Shown one piece after another: positions 11,053-22,527 of a stretch of DNA of 64,000 nucleotides. The notes beneath the pieces are model-generated. The model ran no database searches. It saw only the letters and a program-made list of their open reading frames with translations, and was not told where the DNA came from. This DNA is from Andrena cerasifolii (Eukaryota > Arthropoda > Insecta > Hymenoptera > Andrenidae), in the NCBI RefSeq assembly GCF_050908995.1, contig NC_135119.1, positions 25,325,001-25,389,000 of the forward strand. The letters run 5' to 3'. How positions within the stretch are numbered: the stretch's first letter is position 1; every line of letters starts with the position of its first letter. The position numbers were made by a program, and so were the translations under genes.

Positions 11053-13859
11053 TTAAAAGCCTGCTAGAGCTGTCGCGGAGGGATAAAACGAGCGCAACAA
11101 TTGTCCCCGCTGTTTATCTATGTACAACGTTTTACGTTTCACGATTATTTCACGTTCAAGGTCGCTTCTAGCCTTTACCAGACCCGCCTGGGTCTCTTCG
11201 GCTCGCTTCAGCTCCGCTAGCATGGCCGCCGTGCGCTCGTTAAGCATCTTCACTTCGTCCACGAGGCTAAACATAACACGCATCATAATGCTATAAATAT
11301 GTGCAGACAATTGAATTATCATGCAACGTAACCCCGCGCGATTGCACGTAAAGCAACTCCGCGATAAGAAACTCACGCAAATTGAGGAGTGTCACGACAG
11401 CTTTCCACATTGCGTCGATGTAATCTGTCGGCTAATCGTGTTTGCGCCACTTTCATTGCGCAATCCAACCCGCGTACGGAATGACGAAGCTCTTCGATCG
11501 CTTTCTCCGAGTTCGCTTGCTCGTACAAGCACTGGAAATAGTTCTCCCCGTTAATGGGATAACGGTAGTTGCCGTGCAATCGAGGTAGCTCAACTTACGC
11601 GAAGCAATTCCTTTTCTAATTGTAAACGAACTTCCTCCGTAAGCTTGATCTTCTCGCCCAAACTCATATCTACGCGCATAGCTTGGTCGCGAAGATCCTT
11701 GATGGAGTTCGTGTATATAGCGCTCAACGTGGACCTTAAATTCGCCGACCTTTGCCTGGCAGCCTCGGCGGCGGTCAAACATTCCTGTGTATAGTGCTCG
11801 TAACTGGCTGGTGTCGATTGTCTGTTAACAAACATTTACAAGAGATTGCAGAGGCCCGTTTCAATTGCTCGATTAGATAACACATCGGTACACACTGTCC
11901 TGGGAATCTGGTAGCACCGGGATGCCATAATATGAGCGGAGAATTGTTCTTTAAACGCATACACTGGGAATCGATGGTATAAGCGCCAGTTTTATCAGTC
12001 CAATCAACCTCCATCCTCGCTTTCTCGGCCTTCAGTTCGATCAGTTGCATTTCTATCTGCTCCCGAGTTCTGACCAGCAAGTCGCGCACCTCCGAGCAAA
12101 GCGCTACCTCCTACAATTAACATGTATACAGAAGCAGGCATAACATTACACAGTTCGACAGAATTTGACTCATCTCCGGACTTGTAACACTCAATAGCCG
12201 TTTCTGGCAGGTTTTCGTGCGCTGAAAACGAATCCGCAAACCCTCTGTCGCCATCACCCTCAGTTTTTGAGAAATTCGATTTTGAAAAAATTCAAAATTT
12301 TCAAATTTGAAGATCTTTTATGACGGTAATAGTTGTTTGATTGCTTGTTCCGTCAAATTATTCTATGAACCCTCCCAAAGACAAAGATATAAGTTATTAA
12401 TGTATTATGAACATTTAAATATGTTTAAACAACGATCAAAGGGGAAAGAACACCCGAAATGCACCCGTTTTTGCAGATATCTTTCAATTTATTTCCAAAA
12501 TTAAGGGTCTGGGAGAAAATCTGACTACACCACGCGATGCAGCAGATATTTTTCCTTCGGAAAGCGTCAACAGAAGTGGTAAATCACGTTTTGTTTTCAA
12601 TACAGAAACGAAATAGTTTAGTAAAACGTGCGGCGGCGACAGTGGTAGTCAACGGCGGCGCGCGATCCACTGCCGCTCAGCGTAACACAATCGCTTGACG
12701 CGCTTGATTACCACTGTCGGCGCCGCACGTTTTGCCAAACTATTTCGCTTCTCTATTGAAAACAAAACGTGATTTACCGCTTCTGTTGACGCTTTCCGAA
12801 GGAAAAATATCTGCTGCATCGCGTGGTGTAGTCAGATTTTCTCCTAGACCCTTAATTTTGGAAATAAATCGAAAGATATCTTCAAAAATGGGTGCATTTC
12901 GGGTGTCCTTTTCCCTTTGACCATTGTTTAAACATACTTAAATGTTCATAATGCTCAAAATATAATAAAATAATTTGACGGAACAAGCCACCGAATAACT
13001 ATTACTCTTTCGACGCAAAAGACGTTCAAATTTGAAAATTTACCGTATTTTTAAAAATGGAATTTCTCAAAAACTGAGGGTGGTGGCGACAAACGGTTTG
13101 CGGATTCGTTTTCAGCGCGCGAAAGCCTATAAGAAACGGCTATTGAATTTTACAAGTGATATTAACTTTCGTCAGCTCTTCCTCGACTTCGTCTCGGGTC
13201 AGATCGGACTCTAGTCGCTTAGCTCGCAGTTGCAGAAACTCCCCGGCGATAGACTCGGGAATCGTGAACACCGACAGGGACTGTTTCACCCGTCGGCGTT
13301 CAGCTTCCAATAATTCTATTTCTTTAGTCATTTCAAGTATCACGTGCTCCAACTCGGTTTTCCAACGGTGCACCTCGCAGGCTCGATCTTTCAAGTGCTC
13401 CGTCGTCTCCAATTGCGTCTGGTCCGCTTCGCGGAACGATTTGGCGACGCACCGTTTCGCATTGTTTATAGCGACCCTAGAACATCAGCGTGCGTTGTTA
13501 GTATTAATGTAAGATTGCAAGTGTAGGGGTGTATTTATGTCAGCGTACTGGGCATCTCGGATCTTCTCATCCGATTGCTGGAAGAATCTCATATTGTTGG
13601 CCCTCCATTGGGCCGCGCCGAATTTAGTTACAGAGTATCGATCAACAACGGGCCTAACTCCTGTCAGACCATCTTGAGGTGTGAACGTCACACGGCCCGT
13701 TGCCCATGGGCCGACCGGGCCCATGGACGCTTCCGGTTGGGCCGGAAGCTCGTCTCCCGGCTGAGGAAAATACGGGGCCGGTCTGTGTCTCGTTTCACCC
13801 TCTGTGGATTCCATCATGGGACAAGGCATGGAAGGCTGTAGGAAAGGGTTCAGTCCCAT
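11053..13859 (-). CDS. Tektin (tektin-4-like)
   Basis: Six exons on the minus strand: 13549-13859, 13167-13476, 11896-12110, 11599-11821, 11377-11531, 11053-11266. They total 1428 nt and 475 aa, with all phases consistent. It is coiled-coil throughout after a proline-rich N terminus of about 75 residues. It matches tektin-4 landmarks in order: VHRWKTELEH, VDWTDKTGAYTID, WHPGATRF followed by STPASYE, and a C-terminal LAGF. The tektin signature nonapeptide RPNVELCRD appears as RRNVESCRD (392-400). Tektins are filamentous proteins of ciliary and flagellar doublet microtubules, so in an insect this is probably a sperm or chordotonal axoneme protein. The donor of the second coding exon is the weak GTTAAT, directly beside a foldback insertion. 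Confidence 0.88.
12180..13157. mobile_element. 978-bp foldback element inside a tektin intron
   Basis: Two arms of roughly 450-470 bp (about 12180-12653 and 12705-13157) are long reverse complements. The left starts ACTTGTAA then CAATAGCCGTTTCT; the right ends AGAAACGGCTATTG then TTACAAGT. Shared inner landmarks include CGAATCCGCAAACC, CTCAGTTTTTGAGAAATT, CACGCGATGCAGCAGATAT and ACGTGCGGCG. The spacer is only about 50 bp. No transposase is present and no clear target duplication was found. Open frames here are mirror artefacts. Confidence 0.8.
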
Positions 13860-14140
13860 ATTACGGGTCAGTCATTCTAAAATGACTGCACTACGCTCTG
13901 CAACCCTTTCGCTGCGGATTTCGACTTCGGTCCACGCATTGAAAAATGCGGAGAAGCGTTCTCTTGTACTGTGATACTCAGCAATGTTCTCCGGTATCAG
14001 AGACGGGCAACAATTTTATTTAAATACAAATTTCGAATAACGAATAAGAGTTAAGAAATTATGGTCGAATGAATAAAGTAACTTTTGCTGGGCCCATATT
14101 TAAATAATTTTTTGTTTACTTAATGCCCAACTCTGATATA
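13860..14140. other. Tektin upstream region, no gene seen
   Basis: Sequence immediately upstream of the tektin start. It contains a short AT-rich stretch and no recognisable core promoter or coding sequence. Confidence 0.4.
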
Positions 14141-15299
14141 CGGTGAGTCAAAAAATTATTGGAACACCCTTTCAAGCAGAATAACTTTTTTAAAATTGGC
14201 CCGGACGAATTGAGTTCTTTTGAGAAGCTAGAGGGGTAGGACTGTTGCGGCTTCGTTGCTAGCATGCCTTCGTGTTTTTAATCGACTTAAAAAGTAAAGG
14301 GGTTCTCAGTTCGATGTATTTGTATCTGTGTATGTTAGTATGTATTATATTTGTCCGCGAATTTCTCCGCAACTGGACCGATTTTCGTGAAACTTATTGC
14401 ATTTAGTTTAGCTTCGATCAACTTAGGTCATGGAGATAGAATTATCAAAATCGGTTAAGGGGGAGGTTACCCTGAACAGCCCAAAATCAGGCCCTTCTTC
14501 AAACGCACATTCTGAAGTAATAAATGAATATAGAGATAATTTTTTTTTACTTTTTAAGCGTCATTTCGTTGACTTTAATGCGCAAAAAGAAATTTTTAAA
14601 TATATTTATAGGGAAAAAAGTTATAAATATAAATGTGAGAGCGTGTACGCGATGCACCGTTTTATGGTGAACACGGTTCCGGACAGGTGAATTACCTAAA
14701 GCACAAAGTAAAGGCATTTTTATAATCTGTAAGACAGTATCCATCTTGTGCAGGAAGCAAAATTTTGTTAAACAAATTAATACAATTTTTATGTTGATGT
14801 TTCTGATTTTTTCCTTTTTTGTAGGAAAAATATTTTTTATCTTTTTTTAAGGAATTTATATTGAAAATGTGCTCCCAATGCGTGGAGGGGAATAGTTTCC
14901 TGCAACTCCCTGTAAATTTTCATTCAAATTTCAAGATTTTATGTTCACCGCTTTGGAAAACGTAGTTTCTGGGACACATTTTTTACTGTAATTCCTTCAT
15001 TTTTTAGAATTTCGGGGCCCGGTTGCGCTTAAAATACGTAGAAAAGATGTAGCTAGCTTAATATACAAACATCCTAAAAACCAATTTCCGAAATATTTTA
15101 GGGGAACCTACCCCCTTAAATAGTTTTGAAGTTACACAAAAAAAAGAAATTTATTTCATTATCATTAGAATCTTCTGTTTCTAAATAGCAAACGGTTATT
15201 TTTTACGAGCTCCTTTTGTAGGCCTGCCCATACTTTTTAAAACAAATGTAGTTATACAAGTGAAATAACTAAAACAGTAAATAATAACAAATTTAAAAA

Positions 15300-15520
15300 A
15301 AAAATTAATACCGACTTCAAAAAAAAAAAAAAATGCACTGAAAAGTGAAAATTAAGTCTTTTCCTGATTTAATCTATGACTCCCAATTTTGTTAAGTCGG
15401 CGCCAGATTTACACAGCGCAAATGATGAGGCGCCGACATAAAAAAATCAGAGTTACCTTATTTTTCCAGTGCATGTTAATTTTTTTGAAGTCGGTTTAAT
15501 TTTTTTTTGAAATTTTAGAT
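15300..15520. repeat. Palindromic ACCGACTTCAAAA / GAAGTCGGT repeat
   Basis: Begins TACCGACTTCAAAAAAA and ends TTTTTTTGAAGTCGGTTTAA, with GCACTGAAAA / TTTTCCAGTGC as a second inner pair. The same terminal motif is present at 32527-32700. A related stretch with ATCGACTT and GGACCGATTTTCGTGA lies at 14280-14460. This is a dispersed repeat family; its class is not assigned. Confidence 0.5.
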
Positions 15521-15534
15521 AGAGCTTTCGGTTA

Positions 15535-15895
15535 GTATATACTCTCGGGTTTTTCCCCGTGGGCTTGGGTGAGTCAGACTATGGCCGCGTTACCCGTCAG
15601 GTAGTCCAATTCGCTCAGGTCAGTATTTTTCGGCGTGTGGAAGTGAATACCTTCCATTGTCCGCGCGTTTTCGGCTTCGCTTGAGGGACGCGATCCTCTG
15701 CGGGGTCTGCATAAATAGCCCTTCGAAGGTGACGCGGCCTCACTCTTGAACCGGGCCTCTAAGGTACTGTGTCGTGAAGTTCATCGTTAACCGTTTACCT
15801 CATTTGTGTACAGTCGGTCGATACGTTAAATCGAAAGCAGTGTGGTGAAACAAACTATCATTCATTTCTTAATTACACCCCCAAGACTTCTCCAG
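15535..15895 (+). mobile_element. Possible solo LTR with promoter-like sequence
   Basis: A GC-richer block inside the TIR element, with a TATA-like CATAAATAG near 15710 followed by GC-rich leader-like sequence. Composition and promoter-like layout are unlike the surrounding AT-rich DNA. Exact LTR ends and a target duplication could not be fixed, so a retroviral-type LTR is only a suggestion. Confidence 0.3.
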
Positions 15896-16153
15896 TATGT
15901 ATACAGCTTACTTAAATCTACAAAAGACATTTTTTAAATTTTCATTACAGGCTCAGATAAGAAAGTTAAAAAAAAACGACTATCACTATTTTCTTCGCTA
16001 TTCCGACCAATTGCAGTTTTTTTTTTCAAAACGACGGGACACGTCGCCTAGTAGATCCTTCTAGCTTCTCCAAAAAACTCAGCAGGGTTGGACCAATTTT
16101 AAAAAAGTTATTCTGTTTTAAAGGGTGTGCCATAAATTTGTTGACTCACTGTA

Positions 16154-17740
16154 CATCTAGTCGACTGTTTATTTCCTGGATTCCATTCTCGAGCTCCTCT
16201 GATAAAGTTCCATTAGTAACCATAAGTTGAAAATTAAAAACTTTTGTTTATTCGTTTATAAGTGATATTTTCCAAGAATCGTCCCAAAATTTAAATACGT
16301 AGCGAAAGGGTTGAGCGACCCTATATAAGAAACATATACGGTCATTTTAAATCGCAAATTACCCCATCACCGGTTCCATCGCCTGGAAACCGAGGCGGTG
16401 CTCCTCCCGAAGAACCTTGCGTCTCGTCCATGTCGAATATTTCTTCGGATCAACGAGATTAAATTTCACGAGACGATCACAGCAGCTGTTTCTGTAGATA
16501 ATTTTCTGGCGAAATATTCCCGATGTACTTTAAGGGTGCAACTCGACTTGACATTTTCTTGCTTCTTGAAATCGCATAGCGACTGGTCCCTCGAGTCACT
16601 AACATGAAATTTATCGATTTAATAGCTCGCGGCAGTTGGAAAGGGATTCTTTTTTAACTAAATCTACTACCTGTGTGCGTTCTTTTCCCATAATTATTCC
16701 AATGGAAATTATTAAGAGGTTGGTGGATCGTGTGACAGATGAATTAATATTTCCCCTCTCGCGATACTCTGAGTGCGTTCCAATTACGCCCGAATCGCCC
16801 GTGATTTTCATTAAATACCTTTCGTTTCAAAATTTTTGAAAATCTCCTGAAATATGGAAGAGAAATCTGTGGAAGATCCATTATCGGAAAATACAGGATT
16901 TTAAATATAAATTACGACGCGAAACGGGAACATACAATTTATGATATTCATTTTATTAACAGAACGGAACATTTGGGCCTGGCGATTTGGGCGTAAGTGG
17001 AATTTGGCTTATATAATATCTACAATTTTATCTTCATCGAGGTTTAGGTATCTATAATTATCCCAATGACTTGAATATTATAACTGTACTGCATAGTATT
17101 CGTTGAATTAAATCACGCGATTGAACTGCAAATAATGATATGAAATTAATGAAAGATAACAAAAAGGAGATGAACGCTATCAGGCATAGATATATAAACC
17201 GTATCGGAACGTTCTCTCGAATTCATCGTAATCTCGTGTAGGTAAAAGAATTGCGCAAATACGTTCTCCAACAGAATTCGGACGATTATTACGTAACGGT
17301 AATAAAGCGAAGCGAATAAAACTCTCGAAAAGTTCCCCCCGGTTTAAATGCGTAGGTACGGGAAAATCGGTTTCTTATTTCGCCACATGTAACATCTAAG
17401 ATCCCCCTTTGTAATGCAAATCTTCTGCTCCGCAATATGTGTTAATCGGCTCCGGATAAGTCCGCAAGATACATAATCTTTCACCGTTCCAACAAAAACA
17501 TCTTATAAAAACAAGCGCCCGACCTTTATCCTTTCGCACTTACGTCCCCACTTGGCAACCGATAATAAAAAATCTTAGATACAAAGCTATCCATGTACAA
17601 TAGTTAATATGCTTTTGTATTTAGCTATATATTTTAATTATGAATATACGCTGAATTTTATCTATATATATAAAACCACGTTTATTAAATAATTGAAACC
17701 TGACTTATATCTTTTTCGATAATGTACGACAGCTATTCTG
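16154..17740. other. Intergenic, no gene seen
   Basis: AT-rich sequence with several short open frames, none with recognisable domains or splice context. A GC-richer patch at 16380-16620 is the only compositional change. Confidence 0.5.
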
Positions 17741-18407
17741 TAGGGCTGTTCGAGTACTCGAATATTCGAGTAGCTTGAAACTCGGTTAACGAGCCGTGTA
17801 CTCGAAAAAAGAACCGAGTAGCTCGAAGAAAGCCGAGAACTCGAATTTTATCGAGTGGGCCGAAAGAACCGAGCAGTCCGAGTATGATAAGTAGTTTGAA
17901 GCTTGAGTGTTTCGAATATATTAAAATACATATGTTTATCTACTGGATAATGGTTCGTAATAATGTGAGTAACTAAAATGTAAACTGCAAATGAAAATAT
18001 TCTTTAACTATTGAAAATAATTTTTCGCGTATGTATGATTTAATAATATTTCTGAAGAAATATATGGTTCATGGTTACCCAGTAGAAAAACATTCAAGCT
18101 TCAAATTATTCGACATACCCGGACTGCTCGGTTCTACTCGAGCCGCTCTCGGTTCTACTCGAGCCGCTCTCGGTTCTACTCGAGCCGCTCTCGGTTCTAC
18201 TCGAGCCGCCCTCGGTTCTACTCGAGCCGCCCTCGGTTCTACTCGAGCCGCCCTCGGTTCTACTCGAGCCGCCCTCGGTTCTACTCGAGCCGCCCTCGGT
18301 TCTACTCGAGCCGCCCTCGGTTCTACTCGAGCCGCCCTCGGTTCTACTCGAGCCGCTCTCGGTTCTACTCGAGCCGCTCGCTTCTTCCGAGTACTCGAAC
18401 AGCTTTA
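17741..18407. mobile_element. hAT-type MITE containing an expanded minisatellite
   Basis: Termini are TAGGGCTGTTCGAGTACTCG at 17741 and, on the other strand, TAAAGCTGTTCGAGTACTCG at 18407. CTATTCTG is duplicated exactly outside both ends (17733-17740 and 18408-18415). The 8-bp duplication and TAGGG-type TIR fit hAT. The left part has degenerate CGAGTA/CTCGAA motifs; the right part is a 21-bp tandem array. No transposase. Confidence 0.82.
18127..18379. repeat. 21-bp minisatellite, about 12 copies
   Basis: Unit CTCGGTTCTACTCGAGCCGC plus one base (C or T), about 12 units, nearly identical, alternating only between CCGCCCTC and CCGCTCTC. As 21 is divisible by 3 and the unit lacks stops, both strands stay open (GSTRAAL on plus, SSRTEGG on minus). 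These frames are products of the array, not genes. Confidence 0.9.
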
Positions 18408-18487
18408 CTATTCTGGTACATATCAATTAGTTCGTAAGTACGGGGTATGACTACATTACCAGCATTATCTGTTATCACAGAACTGTG

Positions 18488-18525
18488 TATTTAACGCGGT
18501 GATACTGACGTATCTTGAGTCAGTC
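18488..18525 (+). promoter_or_regulatory. Candidate core promoter of the aldehyde dehydrogenase gene
   Basis: TATTTAA at 18488-18494 is followed by the arthropod initiator motif TCAGTC at 18520-18525. The A of the initiator is 34 bp after the first T of the TATA-like box, normal spacing. The start codon at 18560 would then have a 5' UTR of about 38 nt. Motif-based only. Confidence 0.5.
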
Positions 18526-18559
18526 TTTGAGAGAGCAGCGACGAGTGTGCACGGAAAAA

Positions 18560-21524
18560 ATGACACGTAAAATGCCAGACGTTAAGTACACCCAGGTAAA
18601 TTATACCTAATTAAAATAATATATATTATTTATTATACTGGACGTAGCCTTTAGTTACAAAAAAAACATATAGATAAGTATAATAAGCCTATATGACGGA
18701 TGAGAAAAATTTACACACAGTCGATTCGCGGCATGTACACAAGAGTAGAACATAGAATAAGATATATACATAAAAACTGCTTTAAACAAAAAAGAAAGGG
18801 ATATATACATAAAGACATAGAGATGTGGTTTGATTTTCTATTGAAAAAATTCAGAAAAATAGAGGAAAAATAATAGTAGCAAAGGTAAAAGTAACAATAA
18901 CGCTATGGTAGTTTACGCTCTAGCTCAGTAATAATAATAATATGTTTAAATTTTCTTAATATATGTAATACATTTAAACTCGATGTATGTTTTATAAAAT
19001 TCATACCTATCCCGTAATATTCACTAATCTGTTCGTGGTTCCAGCTATTCATCAATAATGAGTTTGTGGATGCGAAAAGTGGTAAGAAATTTGCCACCTT
19101 AAATCCAACCGATGGCACTGTTATTGCAAAAATCGCTGAGGGTGACAAGGTAAATTCTTTTCCACCGCAACAGAGTTATGCAACTTTCACAACGCTCGAC
19201 AAATTTCTGTGGATTACGAATCACTTAATCTGTCTTATGCTTTTCAGGCTGATGTAGACAAGGCTGTTGCAGCTGCTAAAGAGGCATTCAAGAGAGGATC
19301 CACATGGCGGAACATGGATGCATCTGCTCGTGGGAAACTTCTGAACAAAGTATATCTATTATTATGCAATTTTGCAACGCTCTCGAAGAAGTTTAAGCAA
19401 ACCCGTTCGCTTCCATTTTCTTCCCCGTTAATATATTGTATTTGTATAGTTCGCAGATCTCCTTGCACGCGATATGGAATATCTTGCCAGTCTTGAATCT
19501 CTGGATAATGGAAAGACATATATGCATGCTGTTTACGATGTACATGCAAGTATAAGTGCAATTCGTTACTGTGCTGGATGGTGTGACAAAATCCGTGGCG
19601 ATACCATACCTGCAGGTACGTCATATTCGACAAGGGAAGGTCGTGAACCCGAAAATTCAAAAAATTCTGAAACTTTGCGAATGTGCAGGGGATTTCCTCC
19701 TCATTACTACGCAATTTTTGTTTGCTGCCCAAATTCACTCGAAAGGGGTGAAATTAACCCCTGAAGATTCGGCTATTTTCCAATTGTGTGCTATAACTTG
19801 CGAACAGTAAGAAAATAAGTTTCAAGACAAAAGTTACTTCTCTCAATTAGATCTATCATTTGGTAAACAAATTATTTTACAGTTCACGAGTTATAACACA
19901 AAATTTTCAGGGGTCAATTACACTCCCTTTGAGTGAATTTGGGCGGCAAACAAAAATTGCGTTGTAATCAGGAGGAAATCACCTACATATTCGCAAAGTT
20001 TCAAAATTTTTTGAAGTTTCTGGTTCGGGATCTTCCCTTGTCAGTGGTTGCTTTGCACATTTCATAGAGTACTAATCACTATTGTTACTTAGATGGGAAT
20101 CTTCTCTCGTTCACGCGAAAGGAACCAATTGGTGTGGTAGGCCAAATTATTCCTTGGAATTATCCTTTGGTCATGCTGACATGGAAATGGGGTTCGGCAT
20201 TGGCTACTGGATGTACCGTGGTTTTGAAACCTGCGGAACAAACTCCATTGACTGCCATCTACGCTGCGGCACTCGCTAAGGAGGCTGGATTCCCTCCAGG
20301 TGTTGTGAACGTTATCACAGGATATGGTCCGACAGCTGGTGCAGCTATAGCTGAGCACCCAGACATCCGCAAAGTTGCATTCACTGGATCTACGGAGGTA
20401 CCCATTCGTGTTATTGGCTTTCTAATGAGATTTGAATCAGTACTAAAGATTCCTACATTACTTATAGGTCGGTCACCTGATACTGGAGGCTTCTGCCAAG
20501 ACAAACATGAAACGTGTCAGTCTTGAATTAGGTGGCAAGAGTCCTTTGGTCATTTTCGACGACGTTGACGGTACATTGAGCATGCATTTTACGAAGTATT
20601 AAAATTATTTATAGCATTCAATAACGGAGAGCAATTTACAGTCAAGGAAGCCGCGCAAATCGCATACGGCGCGTTGTTCACGAATCACGGGCAGATCTGT
20701 TGCGCTGGCTCGCGTACTTTCGTACAGTCCAAAATCTACGACGAATTTGTCACTCATGCTAAGCAGCTGGCACTCAAAACCAAGCTCGGCGATCCCTTCG
20801 ATCCCGAGGTCCAGCAAGGGCCACAAGTCGATGAACAAATGTTGAATAAAGTTTTGGGATTAATTAAGTCTGGGAAAGAACAGGGTGCGGTATTGGAGAC
20901 TGGTGGAGAACGACTGGGGAACGTTGGTTATTTCGTTAAGGTAGACTTTCCTGTTGTAAACTTTAGGCCTCTTTATTTTTTAAACATTCCTTAATCTCCG
21001 TGATTTCAATTCAAGCCCACTGTTTTCTCTAACGTCACTGACGATATGAGAATTGCCAAGGAAGAGATATTTGGGCCTGTTCAATCTATCTTGAAATTCG
21101 AGACGTTGGATGAAGTTATCGAACGCGCGAACAATACGGAATACGGTCTTGCTGCTGGTGTGCTCACCAACGATATCAACAAAGCTTTGACTTTCGCGCA
21201 AGCAGTACAATCTGGCAGCGTCTGGTAATAATTATTGTACAAATTTTCTGAGCGGTATACCTGTATGGCACAGGAAATTTCTAAAACGATGTGACTGTTC
21301 AATAGGGTGAATTGTTACAACGCTATTACACCGCAAACTCCATTCGGTGGATTCAAGCAATCGGGCATAGGCCGCGAAATGTAAGTTTAACAAGTATTCG
21401 TTTGTATTGAACAATTTCAAGAAAAGGACATCGTAAAGCTCTGGTTTTGTGTGTTTTCAGGGGCCCAGATGGATTAGAGGAATACCTTGAAACCAAAACT
21501 GTGTCCATTAAGATACGAAACTAA
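18560..21524 (+). CDS. Aldehyde dehydrogenase, ALDH1/ALDH2 class
   Basis: Ten exons: 18560-18595, 19045-19149, 19248-19349, 19450-19615, 20093-20397, 20468-20570, 20642-20940, 21016-21224, 21306-21380, 21461-21524; 1464 nt, 487 aa, all phases consistent. It covers the full class 1/2 fold: PWNYPL, KPAEQTP in the cofactor pocket, FTGSTEV, the general base Glu in LELGGK (E258), the catalytic Cys in GQICCAGSR (C292), KEEIFGPVQ, and a C-terminal YLETKTVSIKI. It oxidises aldehydes to acids with NAD(P)+. The N terminus (MTRKMPDVKYTQ) is short with no mitochondrial presequence, suggesting a cytosolic enzyme. Retinal or general aliphatic aldehydes are both possible substrates. It converges with NDUFB2. 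Confidence 0.94.
19629..20042. mobile_element. Foldback element in ALDH intron 4 (copy 1)
   Basis: Inverted ends GACAAGGGAAGGTC and GATCTTCCCTTGTC, with long matching arms containing CAAATTCACTC, ACGCAATTTTTGTTTG, AGGAGGAAATC and AACTTGCGAACAGTAAGA versus ACAGTTCACGAGTTATAA. It begins 13 bp after the splice donor at 19616. A second copy is at 47075-47435 and a diverged relative at 27192-27470. No coding capacity; no clear target duplication for this copy. Confidence 0.7.
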
Positions 21525-21581
21525 TATGTATATACGTTTCAATACTTTTTCTTATACGAAGTATATATAAATACGTATTTT

Positions 21582-21587
21582 AATAAA
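21582..21587 (+). promoter_or_regulatory. Poly(A) signal of the ALDH gene
   Basis: AATAAA 58 bp after the ALDH stop codon, followed by a T-rich stretch, consistent with a short 3' UTR ending before the convergent NDUFB2 gene. Confidence 0.55.
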
Positions 21588-21905
21588 TTTCTTGTATTTT
21601 GTATTTTCACTGCATTATTTTATTTCCCATACGTATTACGAGTTGTTTCGTGGTACCACGTACATATAAATAAGGAATATATCTTGGAATTACGTAATGC
21701 AGTCCCAGGGATTTATTTATCAAAACAATATTTTATTCAACAGCTGTGTACCAATTAATGAATCTCATATATTGGATACTAGCTTGTAGATTTCACTGAG
21801 CACAATGCAGCTTTATATTCAGACTAAGTGTATACAAAACATTGCACGTATGCCGACGAATTGAAAGTCTACGCTTACGAAGGAAGTCTTTACCAATGTA
21901 TATCA

Positions 21906-22527
21906 TCAATTATCGGGTGGTATTCCTAATTCCTCGTCCGTCCAAAGTGCTGGATCATGTGGAACATGTCCCTACGCATATAAAATATAAAATTACGGAA
22001 TCTGTCACAAACCCATGACGATGCTGCCCTAATTATAGATTTTGATGTTTACATGAATAAGATGTCCAGAATCGTGCCAAAAGTTCCAAAGAAGCCACCA
22101 CCAGGCGATTCCACCTATCATTTCCGTTAGCACTATATGAAACGTGTCACATTTAGGTACGTGACGGTAATGCATTCTAAAAGATATTACAATTTGTTTA
22201 GTATTACCTTAAACGCGACACACTCGGTCGTACCGAGGTGTACTCGAAAAATTTTATTTCACGACGAATGAATGGAAGAAATTAAATTAACACACGCGCA
22301 ATTAAAATACGCATTTTACGTACAGTGTAGCTGCAAGTTAGCATTAGGTATTGTGCGAGTGCGAGTTAAAAATCACACAAACGTAACCTCTGTTTGAAGG
22401 ATTATGTAATGGATGTATTAACTTACTCGTGACTTAGACGAACTGGATTCAAATTTACCACAGCATTCTTCCCCTGCTTCAAGTGATTCGCGGATCTTAC
22501 GATCCCCGTAAACCGCGAAAGAATCAT
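21906..22527 (-). CDS. NDUFB2: NADH dehydrogenase 1 beta subcomplex subunit 2 (AGGG subunit)
   Basis: Three minus-strand exons, 22427-22527, 22053-22176 and 21906-21971, total 291 nt and 96 aa with matching phase. The basic N terminus (MILSRFTGIVRSANHL) resembles a mitochondrial presequence. It is followed by HYRHVPKCDTF, a single membrane segment rich in Trp (IGGIAWWWLLWNFWHD) and the strongly conserved C terminus GHVPHDPALWTDEELGIPPD. This tail identifies the AGGG/NDUFB2 accessory subunit of respiratory complex I in the inner mitochondrial membrane. Every diagnostic segment is intact. Confidence 0.93.

Larger units (their letters stand above)
14141..16151. mobile_element. Tc1/mariner-like TIR element, about 2 kb, non-autonomous
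   Basis: Inverted termini of about 90-100 bp: CGGTGAGTCAAAAAATTATT on the left and, on the other strand, CAGTGAGTCAACAAATTTAT on the right. Both continue with ACACCCTTT, AGAATAACTTTTTTAAAATT and GAGAAGCTAGA. TA flanks each end (14139-14140, 16152-16153). The interior holds an 86-codon lysine-rich frame at 14430-14690 without transposase motifs, a GAAGTCGGTT-type repeat and an LTR-like block, so it looks like a non-autonomous copy with nested insertions. The superfamily is inferred from the TA duplication and TIR style. Confidence 0.65.

Noticed and set aside
12732..13526. Several overlapping plus-strand frames across the tektin intron and exon 2
   Set aside because: They are shadows of the tektin exon and of the foldback arms, without known domains.
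18031..18450. 139-codon frame with GSTRAAL repeats, and a 106-codon frame on the opposite strand
   Set aside because: Both come from a 21-bp minisatellite inside a hAT MITE; the unit has no stops on either strand.
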